DNA of 64,000 nt from Distichodus sexfasciatus (GCA_032718565.1 JAVGVS010000183.1:434617-498616), one strand, 5' to 3'; positions 1 to 11,705 are shown, counted from the first letter of the stretch. Translations and numbers: made by a program. Notes: generated by a model from the sequence alone, not told the origin.

Positions 1-620
1 TATATGTTGATCTGAGACCAGGAATCTTGGTTTGGTGTCCTATTTTGATCCCTGATTGACGAAGGCAAAAACTGGTCTCAGGTCAGCAGGAAAGGGTCTC
101 TTCTGCAGCGCCAAAAATGGTAGGCTCCTACATGCTGATCTAACACCAGTATTATCTTTCGTTGTCCTCTTACGGTTCCAAATTGCACAAGTCACATACT
201 GGTCTGAGATCAACAGTGGTCACTCTTAAAGGCAGATCTGAGTTCAGTTTCATCTTTTGACATCTTATTATGATGCCTTATTGTAGAAATTACAAACTGT
301 TCTCAGATCAGCAGCAAAGTTTGTTTTCTATGGAGCCAGAAAATGGTAGAAGTCTCTCTTATATGCTGATCTGAGACCAGTTTCATCTTTCATGATTCCC
401 TTATGATTCCTAATTGCAGAAGTGACATGCTGTTCTAAGATCAGCAGCAAAGTTTGTTTTCTATAGAGCCAGAAAAAGGTAGAAGTCACTCATATATGCT
501 GATCTGAGACCAGTATCATCTTTCAGTTGAAAGATGATAGCAGATCAGCATCTGTTCTTATTCCTAAATGTAAATGTCTCACACTGGTCTCAGATCAGCA
601 GCAGTTTGTCTTATATTGAG
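1..620. repeat. Tandem array of about five diverged units, each an inverted repeat
   Basis: About five units of roughly 100-133 bases follow one another. Each opens with a version of TGCTGATCTGAGACCAG (6-21, 133-149, 232-247, 364-380, 497-513) and closes with its reverse complement CTGGTCTCAGATCAGCA (71-89, 198-214, 298-314, 430-447, 584-600). Every unit could therefore fold into a hairpin. The last unit also holds a near-perfect 12-base palindrome around 514-540. The left edge of the array may lie outside the window. The unit matches no family I recognise. Confidence 0.75.
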
Positions 621-1660
621 CGGATGGATTAGAGCGAAAGGTACAATATTCTCATGCTTCTCCAAAACCCACCACCAGGTGGCAGTCCACCCAGAGAACG
701 TGTGTGTGTGTGATCAGTAGCAGGATGTGTTAAGCTGTACCCTTCTTGTGCTGCAAAATCCCTGGTAATGAGCCGCCCTTTGATCTGCCAGCGTCTGCTT
801 TTTCCCTCTGATCAGTGCCATCTTAAGGAACGTCATGTCACCTGCCTTCCTCTACAAACGATGGGTGTATTTTGCTCAGGAGCGATGTCAAAAAGTAATG
901 CATGCAAAGCTTTGGACCATTGTCAAACCTTAACGTCCCCCTCGGACATGCGTCCAGCTTAGAATGTATCATCATGATTCCTTTGTGCTGATTGTTTATA
1001 CGGTTTTTGCCATGTTTTATGAATACTTTCTTCCATCGCTGTTATGGTAAATTATTGGCCTTTATATTATACTGTAGTTGATGCTTTTCACAGAAGTGCC
1101 ATTCTGTACTTGCTGGGATGTAATGGCTTGGCACAAATGTGTTCTTTTATGTTGCCTTATGTTCTGAATGTCAAATTTCTGCATTAAACATATCAGTATG
1201 TGTATAATATCTGCCTTTATTTGTTTACATGTTATATTTTTTCCCACGCACATAAATTTAACATAGTGATATATTAAGTGGGGTATATCTAATTCAAGAA
1301 ATAATAAAATCAGAAAACTATATTTTAGGGTTATTGCTTTGTGCTGCAACGGCACATTGAGTAAAAAAAAATATTTATTTAGCTTATTGCTTTATTATAA
1401 AATATAATTTACAGGTTTATCAAGACTCAAATGTACAATTCTCTGTACAATGTATCAATTTCTATTTTCTGAATTGGTAAGTACAGCATTTTTGCTCACT
1501 ATCAAAGATCACGTTGCAGGCCAGTAAGCTCTGGTTGAATCTGCTCTGGAGAAGGAAGTACCCCGGCTGTTTGACTCGTCTGACTGGTTTGAAGATGACT
1601 GTGCATTTATATAGTCAGTTGCAACTCTTTTATTGTGGCCTGAACACACCTTTCCATAAC
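621..1660. other. Spacer with no recognised gene
   Basis: AT-rich DNA with a short GT run near 701-712. The open frames here are short, lack plausible splice structure and resemble no known protein. I see no feature I can support. Confidence 0.6.
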
Positions 1661-1663
1661 TGT

Positions 1664-1824
1664 GGTAAAGGTACCGCTGAGATCTTCGTGAGTAAGCTAC
1701 CATCTCCAAGCACCAACCCAAGGGGGCTGCCAAAAAAGCTGCCCACTACTCCTGCACGGATGGGACAAATGCAGAGGTTGTGTGTGTTGTGCCGTGGTGT
1801 GTTAACAATGACAAATAATTATTA
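1664..1824 (+). mobile_element. 5'-truncated tRNA-headed SINE, family A
   Basis: The body and tail match the full copy at 4110-4338: GGTAAAGGTACC, then a stretch ending in a CACAATGACAAATAAT-like tail. The tRNA-like head is missing or unrecognisable. It is a dispersed repeat fragment, not a gene. Confidence 0.65.
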
Positions 1825-1826
1825 AT

Positions 1827-1965
1827 TCATCCATTATCCGAACCACTTAATCCCAACTGTGGACTAGAGCCTATCCTGGGAACTACAGGCGCAAGGCAGG
1901 GACCAACCCTGGGCAGGCGCCAGCACACCGGGGCACACACAATCACACTTATTCACACCTTGCGG
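1827..1965 (-). mobile_element. Fragment of SINE family B, reverse orientation
   Basis: Reads as the reverse complement of the tail of the element at 29871-30205: CATCCATTATCCGAACCACT, then a GGGAACTACAGGCGCAAGGC-like segment and the ACACACAATCACAC segment. The head is absent. Confidence 0.65.
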
Positions 1966-2960
1966 ACCAATTAAGAGTCGCAAATTTGCTTTTGTACATA
2001 TTTCTGACCTTCCCAAAGCAAGAATGTGTCGATGTGGAACACACTTCTTCTGCAGTGGATAAATAAAAAGTGCACATCCTGAAGTGAATTAAAACAAAAA
2101 CATACCTAATGTGAATTATATTTTTGTACATAGTTTTGACAGGCCAAGGAAGTATCTATTCATGGGGATAATTAAAATAAATCATTTTGAGAATGTATTG
2201 AGAATATAGAGAAAGAGAATTTTAGAGAAAGAGATTCACACAGTCATGAACCATAGTGCAAATGTAGCTTCTGTAAACAGGCATTATAAAACAGGTTTAG
2301 TCTTTTCAAAGTGAACGGGTGAAGGTTGAAGGTTTGGAACTTTGAAACTTTTGGAAGTTTTTGTTATAAAATACCCTTACATACATCCTCAACCTCTAAA
2401 ATCAGATTACTTCCCCTGGTCAGCCCATACTGTCCACCACATGGCCTGGGTGTTTGGTCACACCTGATCCAGATGGATTAGATTTTGTGGCAGGTGATTA
2501 AACACCCCAGTGGAAATGGGATGTGATCCAGAGTGTTAGGAATCTTGTGTTTGATTGATATACAGGTTCATCAGCAATCCAACATCAGATGCCAAAGAAT
2601 ATATATATAGAAGTTTATAGACTCTACTTAACCTGCTTTTGAAATTTTGGTCGGAACATAATGTATTGAATAAAGTATAGTATGTTCTGAGGTGTTCAGT
2701 GAGCACCATAACCACACAAACCCCGATCACATGCTCTGACGTATTTATGAAGAAGTGGTTGGTCTCTCTGCTTTCCCTGAATAACACACACAAAAACAAA
2801 GTTACATAGGCTCAAATAAAAATGACCTATTGTCACACACAGCAAGGAGAGATGGCAGTTTGTTAGCTGTAGGAATGCCAGAAAAACAAGACACACATGC
2901 ACATTCTAACTATCGTCCTTGTTTCCATCATGAATAAACAACTTGTTTTGTTTTCATCGT
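1966..2960. other. Spacer with no recognised gene
   Basis: AT-rich sequence with several short open frames on the minus strand, none with recognisable protein similarity. Nothing further can be supported. Confidence 0.5.
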
Positions 2961-3190
2961 TCTCAGCCAAATGGGGACAAAATTGAACAGCTTTCTCTAT
3001 GACCTCTTGACCTTTTTCCTTTACTTATATTTAGAATGTAACTCATGTTATAAATAATTGTACATTTTCCACATCACCAGGGAACATATACAGAATACTC
3101 GCTGTATACTTATATTCATTATGAACATAAAAATATTTATAAGCTGGCTATGCCTGGTATGAAACATCAGCAATGAGGTGAAAAATAACT
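2961..3190 (+). repeat. Direct duplication, copy 1
   Basis: This segment (CTCAGCCAAATGGGGACAAA to AGCAATGAGGTGAAAAATAA) recurs with few changes at 3802-4107. Both copies run in the same direction, about 610 bases apart. It may be a local segmental duplication or two ends of an unrecognised element. Confidence 0.8.
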
Positions 3191-3801
3191 GACAACTCCA
3201 TGAATATGGACACCTTCCCTGGAATGTCTGATAGTTCTCTCATGTGATTGGAAGAACTGAACTGCAGCACAAAAAAGGAATTTTACAAATACAAACTGTG
3301 ATGACAAAAATCACATTTTACAGGCACAGATAAACGAAAATTATATTTTGCGAGGAGCATTTATGACATTTCATTGCAGATCATTTTGACCATGATAATT
3401 TTGGCTCATGATTGGATCTTGAGCTTTGCAATTGAAACATTGGCTCACAGCAGATATTCGGATGTAGAGTGTCAACAGTCATTTGACATGGAGTATATAT
3501 AGCCAAGTTCACATGGCTTATCCACACACACAGGTTTGAGATTTTTTCCAAATAACTAAAGTGTACCCTTACCTTAATATAGTTAGAGGACATTACTTAC
3601 AATCAGGAGATGTGTCTGAATGAAGGTGTTATAATTATAAAACACAAAGACAATACAAAATAATTGTTCATTCCTCATAGTCAAGGTAAAATATTCAATT
3701 AATTGTGATATTGTTTTGAGGTCATATCGCCCAGCTCTAGAAAATGATATATCAAGATTGAGTGGAAGTAAATTTTAACACATTTTTCAGTCAGACATAC
3801 A
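3191..3801. other. Spacer between the direct repeats, with a hAT tail fragment
   Basis: No gene is seen. Around 3670-3745 the text resembles the right end of the hAT-like family whose full copy is at 60803-61247: a CAAGGTAAAATATTCAATTA-like stretch followed by CATATCGCCCAGCTCTA. Confidence 0.5.
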
Positions 3802-4107
3802 TCTCAGCCAAATGAGGACAAAATTGAACTGCTTTCTCTATGACTTGTTGACCTTTTTCCTTTACTTATATTTAGAATGTAACTCTATATATAGAATGTA
3901 ATGTTATAAATAATTGTACATTTTCCACATCACCAGGGAACATATACAGAATACTCGCTGTATACTTATAGTATATACGTATACTGTGTACTGTATATAC
4001 TGTATAATGTGTAGTATATACGTATATATACTTTTATATATATACATAAAATACTTATAAGCTGGCTATGTCTGGTATGAAACATCAGCAATGAGGTGAA
4101 AAATAAT
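3802..4107 (+). repeat. Direct duplication, copy 2, expanded by a TA-rich insert
   Basis: Second copy of the 2961-3190 segment. It is longer because a TATA/GTATA-rich low-complexity stretch at about 3973-4050 lies between the TATACTTATA and AAGCTGGCTATG landmarks. A full SINE follows directly at 4110. Confidence 0.8.
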
Positions 4108-4109
4108 GT

Positions 4110-4338
4110 GGGGCAGTTGGTGGCATAACGGTAGGGTGTTTGCCCCGTGATCAGAAGGTCGCAGGTTTGAATCCAGGGCCAGTAAAGTTACTAGGTTAAA
4201 GGTACCGTCCCTAAGCACTGCTCCCTTTGTTAGCTGCCCACTGCTCCTTCAGAGATGGGTCAAATGCAGAGGTCACATTTGGTTGTGGTGTGCTGTGCTG
4301 TGTGTGGTGTTCATGATGATAAATAATCACTCACTTTC
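4110..4338 (+). mobile_element. tRNA-headed SINE, family A, near full length
   Basis: Starts GGGGCAGTTGGTGGCATAAC (A-box-like) and has a B-box-like GCAGGTTTGAATCC about 40 bases on, as in a Pol III promoter taken from a tRNA. The body contains CTGCCCACTGCTCCTTC and ends in a run related to CACAATGACAAATAATCAC. The same family appears at 1664, 27619 (reverse), 39537/40034 (split), 47081, 47804 and 54617 (reverse). It is not a working tRNA: the cloverleaf is not conserved and the unit is repeated. Confidence 0.85.
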
Positions 4339-4800
4339 AACGACCTCTCTCCTGCCATTAGAATTGCTAAGTCCCTTGCTGTCTTCATATGTCGTACCTC
4401 TTCAGTGAGTATTTAGGGAACTAATTACCCTTTATACTTATAATCTACTTCATTCTTCATGCACTCTTGTCGTCCGTGCACTAACTTCTCTAACAGGGTT
4501 TGCTAAGGTGTGTAACTATACCTGACGGTAACTTAGTTGGATGACTGTTGTTGATTTAAGTCTAGCTTTACAGAACAGTCATGGACCACAAAGCACTGCT
4601 GTTCACCCCTCTGGATAAGAGGGCTATAAAGGTAAATGATAACAAGGCCAACTCCCCAACCGTTACACGACCAACTGTGCCAAAGCAGTACAAACTTGGT
4701 CAATGCACAAAACCCCCCAGAAATCCAAAAACTAAATAATTATTCATTAATCTATATCAAGGTAAAATGTTCAATCGTGGTATTAATTATCGTCAAGCGC
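4339..4800. other. Spacer upstream of nmrk2 with a hAT tail fragment
   Basis: No gene is seen. About 4731-4795 resembles the right end of the 60803-61247 hAT family, with a TCAAGGTAAAATGTTCAATC stretch and a decayed end. Confidence 0.45.
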
Positions 4801-4840
4801 CCGATCTTGTAAAAGGAAGTGGCTCTGGCCATCACGCGGA

Positions 4841-4905
4841 GTGGGCGTGGCCTCGGCATGACGTCATGGCTTGGTTATATAGCAACGTGCGCGCAGGCTC
4901 TTCAA
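4841..4905 (+). promoter_or_regulatory. nmrk2 core promoter: GC box, CRE and TATA box
   Basis: GTGGGCGTGG (4841-4850) fits a KLF/Sp1 site. TGACGTCA (4859-4866) is a full palindromic cAMP-response element. TTATATAG (about 4875-4882) is a TATA-like box, placing the transcription start near 4905, roughly 100 bases before the nmrk2 start codon. Site identity is read from the sequence; use in cells is inferred. Confidence 0.65.
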
Positions 4906-5003
4906 TGAACGCAGACGCTGGTGTGTGTAGTTACTACGCGTTTTAACTTATATTTTATTCGTTGCTTTTTGGAACTCTGACTGAAGCAAACATTCCGGAA
5001 AAA

Positions 5004-8000
5004 ATGAAATATATTATAGGAATCGGAGGGTAAGTAGCAAAGTTTGAATTTTAATCTAACTTTTTTAAATCTAATTTTTTCTTTATCGTTTACCTCTAAG
5101 GTGGACGCGTGATGGTGGTATAATGTTGGTCAGATTTTGTTTATAAAAAATATTTTTCGTGGATTTAATGTGGAGAATGTATTTAGAAATGTTTTAGTAG
5201 TAATAATAGTTTGTGTGAGGGATGTGTGAAGGTGAAGTGAAGTCAGACTGGTTAGAGATAATGGGAAGTGAACGTTTTAGCGGGAGATTTAAACGGAGCG
5301 CGGCCGAGCCAGGTACAGTGGAACCAAAACAATACAAACATTGGAACCTTTGATCGGTTAACAGTGATAATTTCTTCATTTTTCAAAATTTCTTCATCTG
5401 AATATAAACCCTAATTTATTATAACGGCATTCTTAATTGCATGGTAGGGATTTGTTCTATATTTAGATGTACCTCATATCTTCGATCAGATTTTTTAATG
5501 TTTATTTAGTTTATTTATAAGTTGCTGGCTTTAAATTATTTTTAGGGTTTTAAAAACATTGATATATGAAGGCAATATTTTAATAGTTCGATGTTGCATA
5601 CTTTATATTTATGCGTTATATATATTTATTATAAGGTTCCTCGTCCACGCGGGATCTGTCCCGCCAAAAAAAATTTTTTTAATGCCTAGCATGTCAGCTA
5701 ACTAGCATCTGTTAGCAAGAACCTCATTAAACATGGTTTTATATATTAAATGTTATGTTTTAATCATTTGACACATTTGATTGATTTATGCATCTGTAGA
5801 GTGACCAATGGCGGGAAAACTACACTAACCAACAGGTTAATAAAAGCCCTGCCTAACTGTTGTGTGGTGCATCAAGATGATTTTTTCAAGGTGAGTTGAT
5901 TTTAAATCTTAATTATGTAGACTAAAGACATATGTGGAGATGAGTTGTCAGGATACATATTTACTTCATTTGCTTTTAGCTTTCTTTTTCTTTTTTGCTA
6001 ACATTTTAGTATTTTTAATAATTTTTAGAATTGGAAATATTGTTTTTAAACACAGCAGACTAATGTAGAGTTTTCATTTTAAACTGCTATTTGAAGAGAG
6101 TTAGAGAATGAAGTAAGGTTTTTTGTGATGGATTTGCCTCCATGTTGTGAGTGTGATCAGATCTAGCAGATCAAAGATCACACTCTGCGGCTTTTGCAGT
6201 GTTTTATTGGTCACTGTAATTTCAGCCACCGGATCAGATAGAAGTCGGAGGAGACGGCTTTAAACAGTGGGATGGTAAGAATGAGATCTGCCCCCATAGG
6301 TGACCAATAGGCTTTGTTTTTGTTTCCTCCTCCATAGTAAACTTTTCTTCTAACCAAACCATTAAAATCTCACTTCTGCTTCGTATACGTATAATAACCA
6401 TCCTGCTGAGTGTTTCTACAAATTTGATCATTAGGAATTTTTTGGATTCTCATTTGTTACATTTTATTTCTTAAGTGATAACCGCACTGGATATGGAGGC
6501 CATGGTGAACACCATCAAAGGGTGGATGGAAAATCCGGTCAAGTTTGCACGATCTCACGGCGTACAGGCGACTCCTGCTACAGAAATGGAGCCTCCGGAG
6601 GAGCAGATCCACATCCTGATTGTGGAAGGATTCCTTCTGTATAATTACAAGTAAGCTCAGAACTTAATGTACTTTCATGAGAAGTTTCATTAACAAAGAT
6701 TAGCTTCTCAGAAGGTCGGACCACGTGTCTGTGTGTGTGCCTCTTCGGTCATGTGACTTTTTGGAGCTTGCTAGCTTTTACAGTGTGTAAGTGGGTAGAA
6801 GTGTTCCAGTGTGCCACTATGACAGATGCCCCTGGCGTCCTACAGATAAGCAGAGTATCAGCTGACTCAAGCTGCCTGGTCTGTTTATGATTGGGCCTTT
6901 GAATGTTGTGTCCCCTTTTTTAGAACCGTATCTATTTTGTACAGCGCTTAACTTTTTCCAGAAAGACGCTTCATGGGCCTGGTTACCTAAGATCAGGTGT
7001 TCTGGTGAACTGTGGTTGATTTAATTTTCTGGAACTTAATGTTAATGTGCCCTGTTTTCTCAAGAACACCTGATCTTAGGTAACCAGGTCCCCAAAATCA
7101 GCTTTCTGGAAATAGTTTAACACTGTAGCATATTGTTGTAATGTTATATGCTTAACTATTTCCAGAAAGACACTTCACGGTCTGGTTACCTAAGAGCAGG
7201 GGTTCTGATGAGCTGTGGTTAATTAAATATTCTGGGACTTAACATCTGTGTGTCCTGTGTTCTCTCTAACAGGCCTCTGGTGGATGTGTTCGATAAATGT
7301 TATTACATCACCATCCCCTACGAGGAGTGCAAAAGGAGGAGAAGGTGTGTAGGAGATTTTAAAGTCCAACACACACACTTCCCTGCACATATACCATAAT
7401 GGGTCAATTTTCCAGTCTAAGATTAAGCTTAATCATAAACTAACATTGACTTTCAGTGATAATTCTCCATTGGTACTGCAACTTAATCTAAGACTTAATT
7501 CAAGAAACTAGCCCCATGACTGAAGTCAAAGTAAACTTTGTCATATCTGTTATATACTTTACAAGTATAAAGAGAGACAAGACGTCATGGCTCCAGCGTT
7601 AACAGTGCAAAAAACAAATAAGGCACATAGAATATGCAATATATAAATAGAATATAAAATCTAAAGTTTATACTAAAAGTAGAAAAAGAGACAGTAAGGT
7701 TACGTGCAGTTTTCAGCCTACAGTTATGGTCCTGGAGTTGTCTTTTTGCACTTAAGATTTGCAACAGTTTCAGTATAAAAATTCTATATAGACGATCTAT
7801 TCAATAATAACAGTATCTTTTATAAAGTCTTAGCTAACATACAAAGTCTGATCTTTTATAAAACCTGACATATAAAGCTAACATGTAAAGCCTGACATAT
7901 AAAGCTAACATATGTGACCCGGTCTGCTGTAATGAGTCGGAAGTCGGCGTTCTATTTATTTAGATATGGGCCGATTATGTTGACAAACATCAAAAATATC

Positions 8001-8776
8001 GATTTTTCTCTTTTGGTCTTATATGAAAGAAAAGGTCTTCAAAATTAATCTGGTCTCCAAAAAAGAAAAAACGCTATTGTTGTGATGTTTTTCAGCATAA
8101 TCGGCCCGTATCTAAATAAATACAATGTCGACTTCCGACTCATTACGGCAGATCGGGTCACATATAAAGTCTGATCTTTCATAGAGTCTGAGCTAACATA
8201 AGAAGTCTGATCTTTTATGAAGTCTGGCATAAAGCTAACATAAAGTCTGATCTTTCGTAGAGTCTGAGCTAACATTGAAAGTCTGATCTTTTATAGTCTG
8301 AGCTAACATTGAAAGTCTGATCTTTTATAGTCTGAGCTAACATATAAAGTCTGATCTTTTGAAAGGTCTGAGCTAACTATATGCGGCGCATATAGGATGG
8401 CATATAAAAACTCTTAAATCTAATGAAATGAAGACAGCAGTAGTGGCTCTAAATTAACACCTTTCTTCTCTTCTCCAGTATGAGGCAGTACACCGTCCCC
8501 GATCCTCCCGGCCTGTTCGATGGTCACGTGTGGCCCATGTACTTAAAACACAGATATGAGATGAACAGCTGCTTACCCATAGGTTTGTAAACGTGAAACC
8601 TTACATTGAGGTGGAGAACTGGAGTAAGCATGTCACTGTAAATGTAATGCATCATGATTCTAAACGACAATTTTTTACATTTATTAACAGAATACTTGGA
8701 TGGCATGAAAACAAAAGATGAGATGTACAACGAAGTGTATGAAGACATCCACAACACACTTTTGAATCGTTTATAG
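5004..8776 (+). CDS. nmrk2: Nicotinamide riboside kinase 2, seven coding exons
   Basis: Phosphorylates nicotinamide riboside to NMN with ATP, the first step of the riboside salvage route to NAD+. Coding exons are 5004-5029, 5800-5890, 6226-6274, 6476-6650, 7273-7344, 8479-8582 and 8691-8776. All junctions are GT/AG and in frame: 603 bases, 200 aa. The N-terminus [17 protein letters not shown] carries the P-loop (G9 to T16). HQDDFFK (33-39) holds the acidic residue D36 used in NRK catalysis. [12 protein letters not shown] (105-116), PYEECKRRR (129-137) and [13 protein letters not shown] (147-159) are family blocks. It resembles NMRK2 more than NMRK1 ([33 protein letters not shown]), but lacks the longer tail of human NMRK2 (about 230 aa). 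The 3'UTR continues in a spliced exon starting at 9350. Known in mammals as muscle-enriched. Confidence 0.97.
6942..7124. mobile_element. Palindromic MITE-like element in nmrk2 intron 4
   Basis: The left arm reads CTTAACTTTTTCCAGAAAGA, then CCTGGTTACCTAAGATCAGG. The right arm is the reverse complement (CCTGATCTTAGGTAACCAGG, then CTTTCTGGAAATAGTTTAA). Arms of about 60 bases flank a short centre. I cannot assign a superfamily. Confidence 0.7.
7147..7272 (+). repeat. Second, truncated copy of the palindromic element, ending at the nmrk2 exon 5 acceptor
   Basis: CTTAACTATTTCCAGAAAGA and GGTTACCTAAGAGCAGG repeat the left arm and centre of the 6942-7124 element. The similarity runs to TGTCCTGTGTTCTCTCTAAC, directly before the AG used as the 3' splice site of exon 5. 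Confidence 0.65.
7520..7805 (+). repeat. Copy of a dispersed repeat with a TCAAAGTAAA end, in nmrk2 intron 5
   Basis: Shares GTCAAAGTAAA, an ACAAGTATA stretch, GGCTCCAG and a GTCCTGGA landmark, in order, with 10241-10560 and, reversed, with 30350-30780. The ATGACAATAAAGTTTACTTT end of the reverse copy is of the kind that closes fish LINEs or SINEs. It is ancient and diverged. Confidence 0.6.
7815..8375 (+). repeat. Minisatellite in nmrk2 intron 5
   Basis: Repeats of about 35-40 bases built on AAAGTCTGATCTTTTATA and GTCTGAGCTAACAT, with roughly ten partial units. The array is interrupted by the inverted-repeat element at 7914-8161. Confidence 0.8.
7914..8161. mobile_element. MITE with long terminal inverted repeats, inserted in the minisatellite
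   Basis: The left end GTGACCCGGTCTGC and right end GCAGATCGGGTCAC pair, and the arms continue inward for about 65 bases with few mismatches (AATGAGTCGGAAGTCG against CGACTTCCGACTCATT). The flanks are ATAT on both sides. A neighbouring uninterrupted unit reads GCTAACATATAAAGTC, so the target can be restored exactly. The duplicated target is TA or ATAT; TA would suit Tc1/mariner. Confidence 0.8.
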
Positions 8777-9349
8777 GTAAGAGGAAATAAAGACTCTGTG
8801 TTTTATGTACAACTTATTTGTATGAGGTTGGGAAACTGTCCTTGGGATTGAAACCAGTTTTACATTTTGAATCAAAAATGTTTTTATTGCACACAGTTTA
8901 CTCATTCACTTCAACATTCAGTGTAACAGTAAATAATTCACGAACTGAAAACTTGTTACATCACATATATGGTTAAATATGGAGCATTGATAAATAGTTC
9001 AGGTTAAATTAGACATATTTTGCTAATATTTTGGATAAATGCAATTTAGTCAATTTTATTAGCACTATTTATTCATAGAAAAAGACCAGGTATAGTTATT
9101 TGATAATTAACTTAATATTTCTTACTTTTGAACAGACTAGGTGCAAGTTTTCTGAGGTCCTTAGACACTGGTGTGAAAGAATTAAGGTCCACTTGAATTT
9201 AAATTAAAGTCAGTGGGGGAGCTGCTCTATTGCCCTAGTCCATGTATGTGAACGAGTAGTATTGTCTGGAAAGTGAGAAGTGTCCTGCTGTTGTTTAGCT
9301 CACAAAGGACGGGTCATTAATTAACATTCTTCTTATTCTTGTCTTTCAG

Positions 9350-9840
9350 CAGGAGCATCCTGACCAGCAGCAACTGTACATAGTTTTGTAAATAGACCCA
9401 TTTTAGACCCAGTGAAGTTTTTTTTTTGTACTTCATCTGTTTTTAATATTTTTAAAACCAACAATACTTGTTTTGTAAATATGATGGAATGTTAAGTTAT
9501 CTTTTAATTGAAGGGGCATTTTTGGCATTTTTATATTTTTACTTGTATGTTTCAGTGTGCAAGTGCTGTTCAATCCAGTTGCCAGCTTCTTTACCCAAAA
9601 GGCATGTCTGGCATTTCATTAAGATGTGTTTGCCTAATAAATTTACTTATTGCTGTCCCTTCAGTCCTGTCTTCTACTGGTGGTTCATTTTTGCACATGA
9701 CTCTGTTTTGCTTTTATTACCATCCCAGTTCCTGAGATGTGTCATCTGGAAATGTTTTCTACATTAATTGTTGTATTTAGTCTGATTTCTGTTAATGTCA
9801 GTGCTCCGTTTAGATTAATAAATACAATTCTGACCGGTTA
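9350..9840 (+). other. nmrk2 3'UTR exon and polyadenylation signal
   Basis: After the stop codon at 8774-8776 a donor (GTAAGA, 8777) opens an intron that closes at TTTCAG (to 9349). The final noncoding exon begins at 9350 and holds AATAAA at 9817-9822, so cleavage is likely near 9840. An intron after the stop codon is unusual; here it begins directly behind it, so it should not trigger strong nonsense-mediated decay. Confidence 0.7.
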
Positions 9841-11705
9841 AGTAGACATTTCTCTTATATTTCCTGGTACTCCTATTGATTACATTCTTAGTAACTTTGA
9901 TCAGAGTTAATGAGTATCTTGTTAATAAGTTACAATACTTATTTGAGAAATATTAAGATCCTTTCTCCCCATTTTGCAAAGATGTACATGAGTTTGTTAA
10001 GAAATTGCTCATTTGGATTATCAGTAAGGTCAACCTCAAAAGAAAGCTTGTCCATAGCTTGACAGAAAGGTGATGCTCGCTGGGATATAATCCACAATAT
10101 CGCTGTAAAATGTGCTGTGACATCTAGATGCGAACCTAAAGAACATTAAATTGACATAAATTTTTGGGAATCTTTGACAAATTTATTTTTATAGGTTTGG
10201 CTATGAGAATGCAGAAATATCAAAATGTTTTAATTAATTCAAAGTCAAAGTAAATTTTATTGTCATTGTCTATATACAAGTATATAGAGATGAGACGATG
10301 TGGCTCCAATTTCTACAGAATACAAAGAACAAGTAAAAGTAAGCAAATATTCATATATAATAAAATATAAAAACTCTAAACTTGAGGTAGAAAAGAGGTG
10401 CAATTTATGCAGAATTCAACCTGCATTTATAGTCCTGGAATCATGTTTTAAAATCTGCAGGAGTTGAATATGAAAATACTAAACATGCTGTCTATTCAAA
10501 ATTCAATCTTTTAGTGTCTAAGCAAATATGTGCAGAAATATATGTATTAGGTGTCTTACAGTGGAACATTCCAGTTTTTCTGACAAACCTTCTTGTTATA
10601 TGTCCTACAATAAAATGACACAGGTGAACTGAGTGTTGGTGTGACATGTTACATGCAGAGTGAAAAATATCTACAAAAATGTCAGTAACACTTTGAGTTT
10701 AACCATGTAAAATTGATGACTGAGCTTATGGTCATAAACAGATATCAATTGAACATCAATACCACTTAAAGCCCCCATAATTTTGCATAGTAAAGTTATA
10801 CTAACACATTAGTTGATTAAAATAAGAACAGAAAATATACTGAAACAAAAATAGAATACAAGACACATTAAAAGTAACCATTTACAAATGGTTATAAAAT
10901 GTTTACAGCAAAAGTGTACAGTCCAGTATATGTAAAAAAGATATGTTTAATTTGACTAGTTTTAAAGGTAAAAAACAACATATTTCAAGGCAGAGTCCAG
11001 TAATTTTTTGTAAAATTTGAGGAACTAAACACATGAAAGATTTTGTTAAACATATTAATTATACATGTTGTAAAATTATACATAGATTTTTAAAATTGTG
11101 CTATTGTTTATATTGCTGACTATAGACGTCTTAATGTCTCCAGAATCTCTGAACTTTATTACCATTTGTATTACTTTTATTCTCAACAGTATTACCATTA
11201 AATCCTTACATTCCATTAGAACATTATGCAAGAAAATCTACATTGGCTGTAATAACAAAATCACACATTCTCTAGATTTCTCTTCTGCATGATTTTTCTC
11301 CTGTCTGTGTCTACACATCTGAAATAATTTAAGAAAGTGTTTGTAGCCTCTCCTCGATTTCTTTGTAATTATAATTGCATTTTCACACCATTCAGATATG
11401 GGTAATGCAGGCTGTAAATGGGCCTCACACACACGTGCGGAATTCTTTGGACATACATAGGCATGCTGCGTGTATATATAGCCAAGATTCTTGCCGTGCC
11501 AGGACAAGAGAAATGTTCTTTATTTGTGTTTAAAATGTGAAATCCCCAGACTGCCATGAGGACTGCATGTTCATGGTCTTGCTGCTGATTTCCATTTCCA
11601 TTAAAGTGTATAGATCACGGTAGTGTTTATTAGATATTCCAAAAAGACTATATTTAAAAATGAGAAAACATTTATATTATAGGTTAAATTCATCTATCTA
11701 TAACT

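Noticed and set aside
4110..4180. tRNA-like heads here and at 27790-27850, 29871, 47735-47790 and 47804
   Set aside because: A- and B-boxes belong to repeated SINEs; no intact cloverleaf or acceptor stem.
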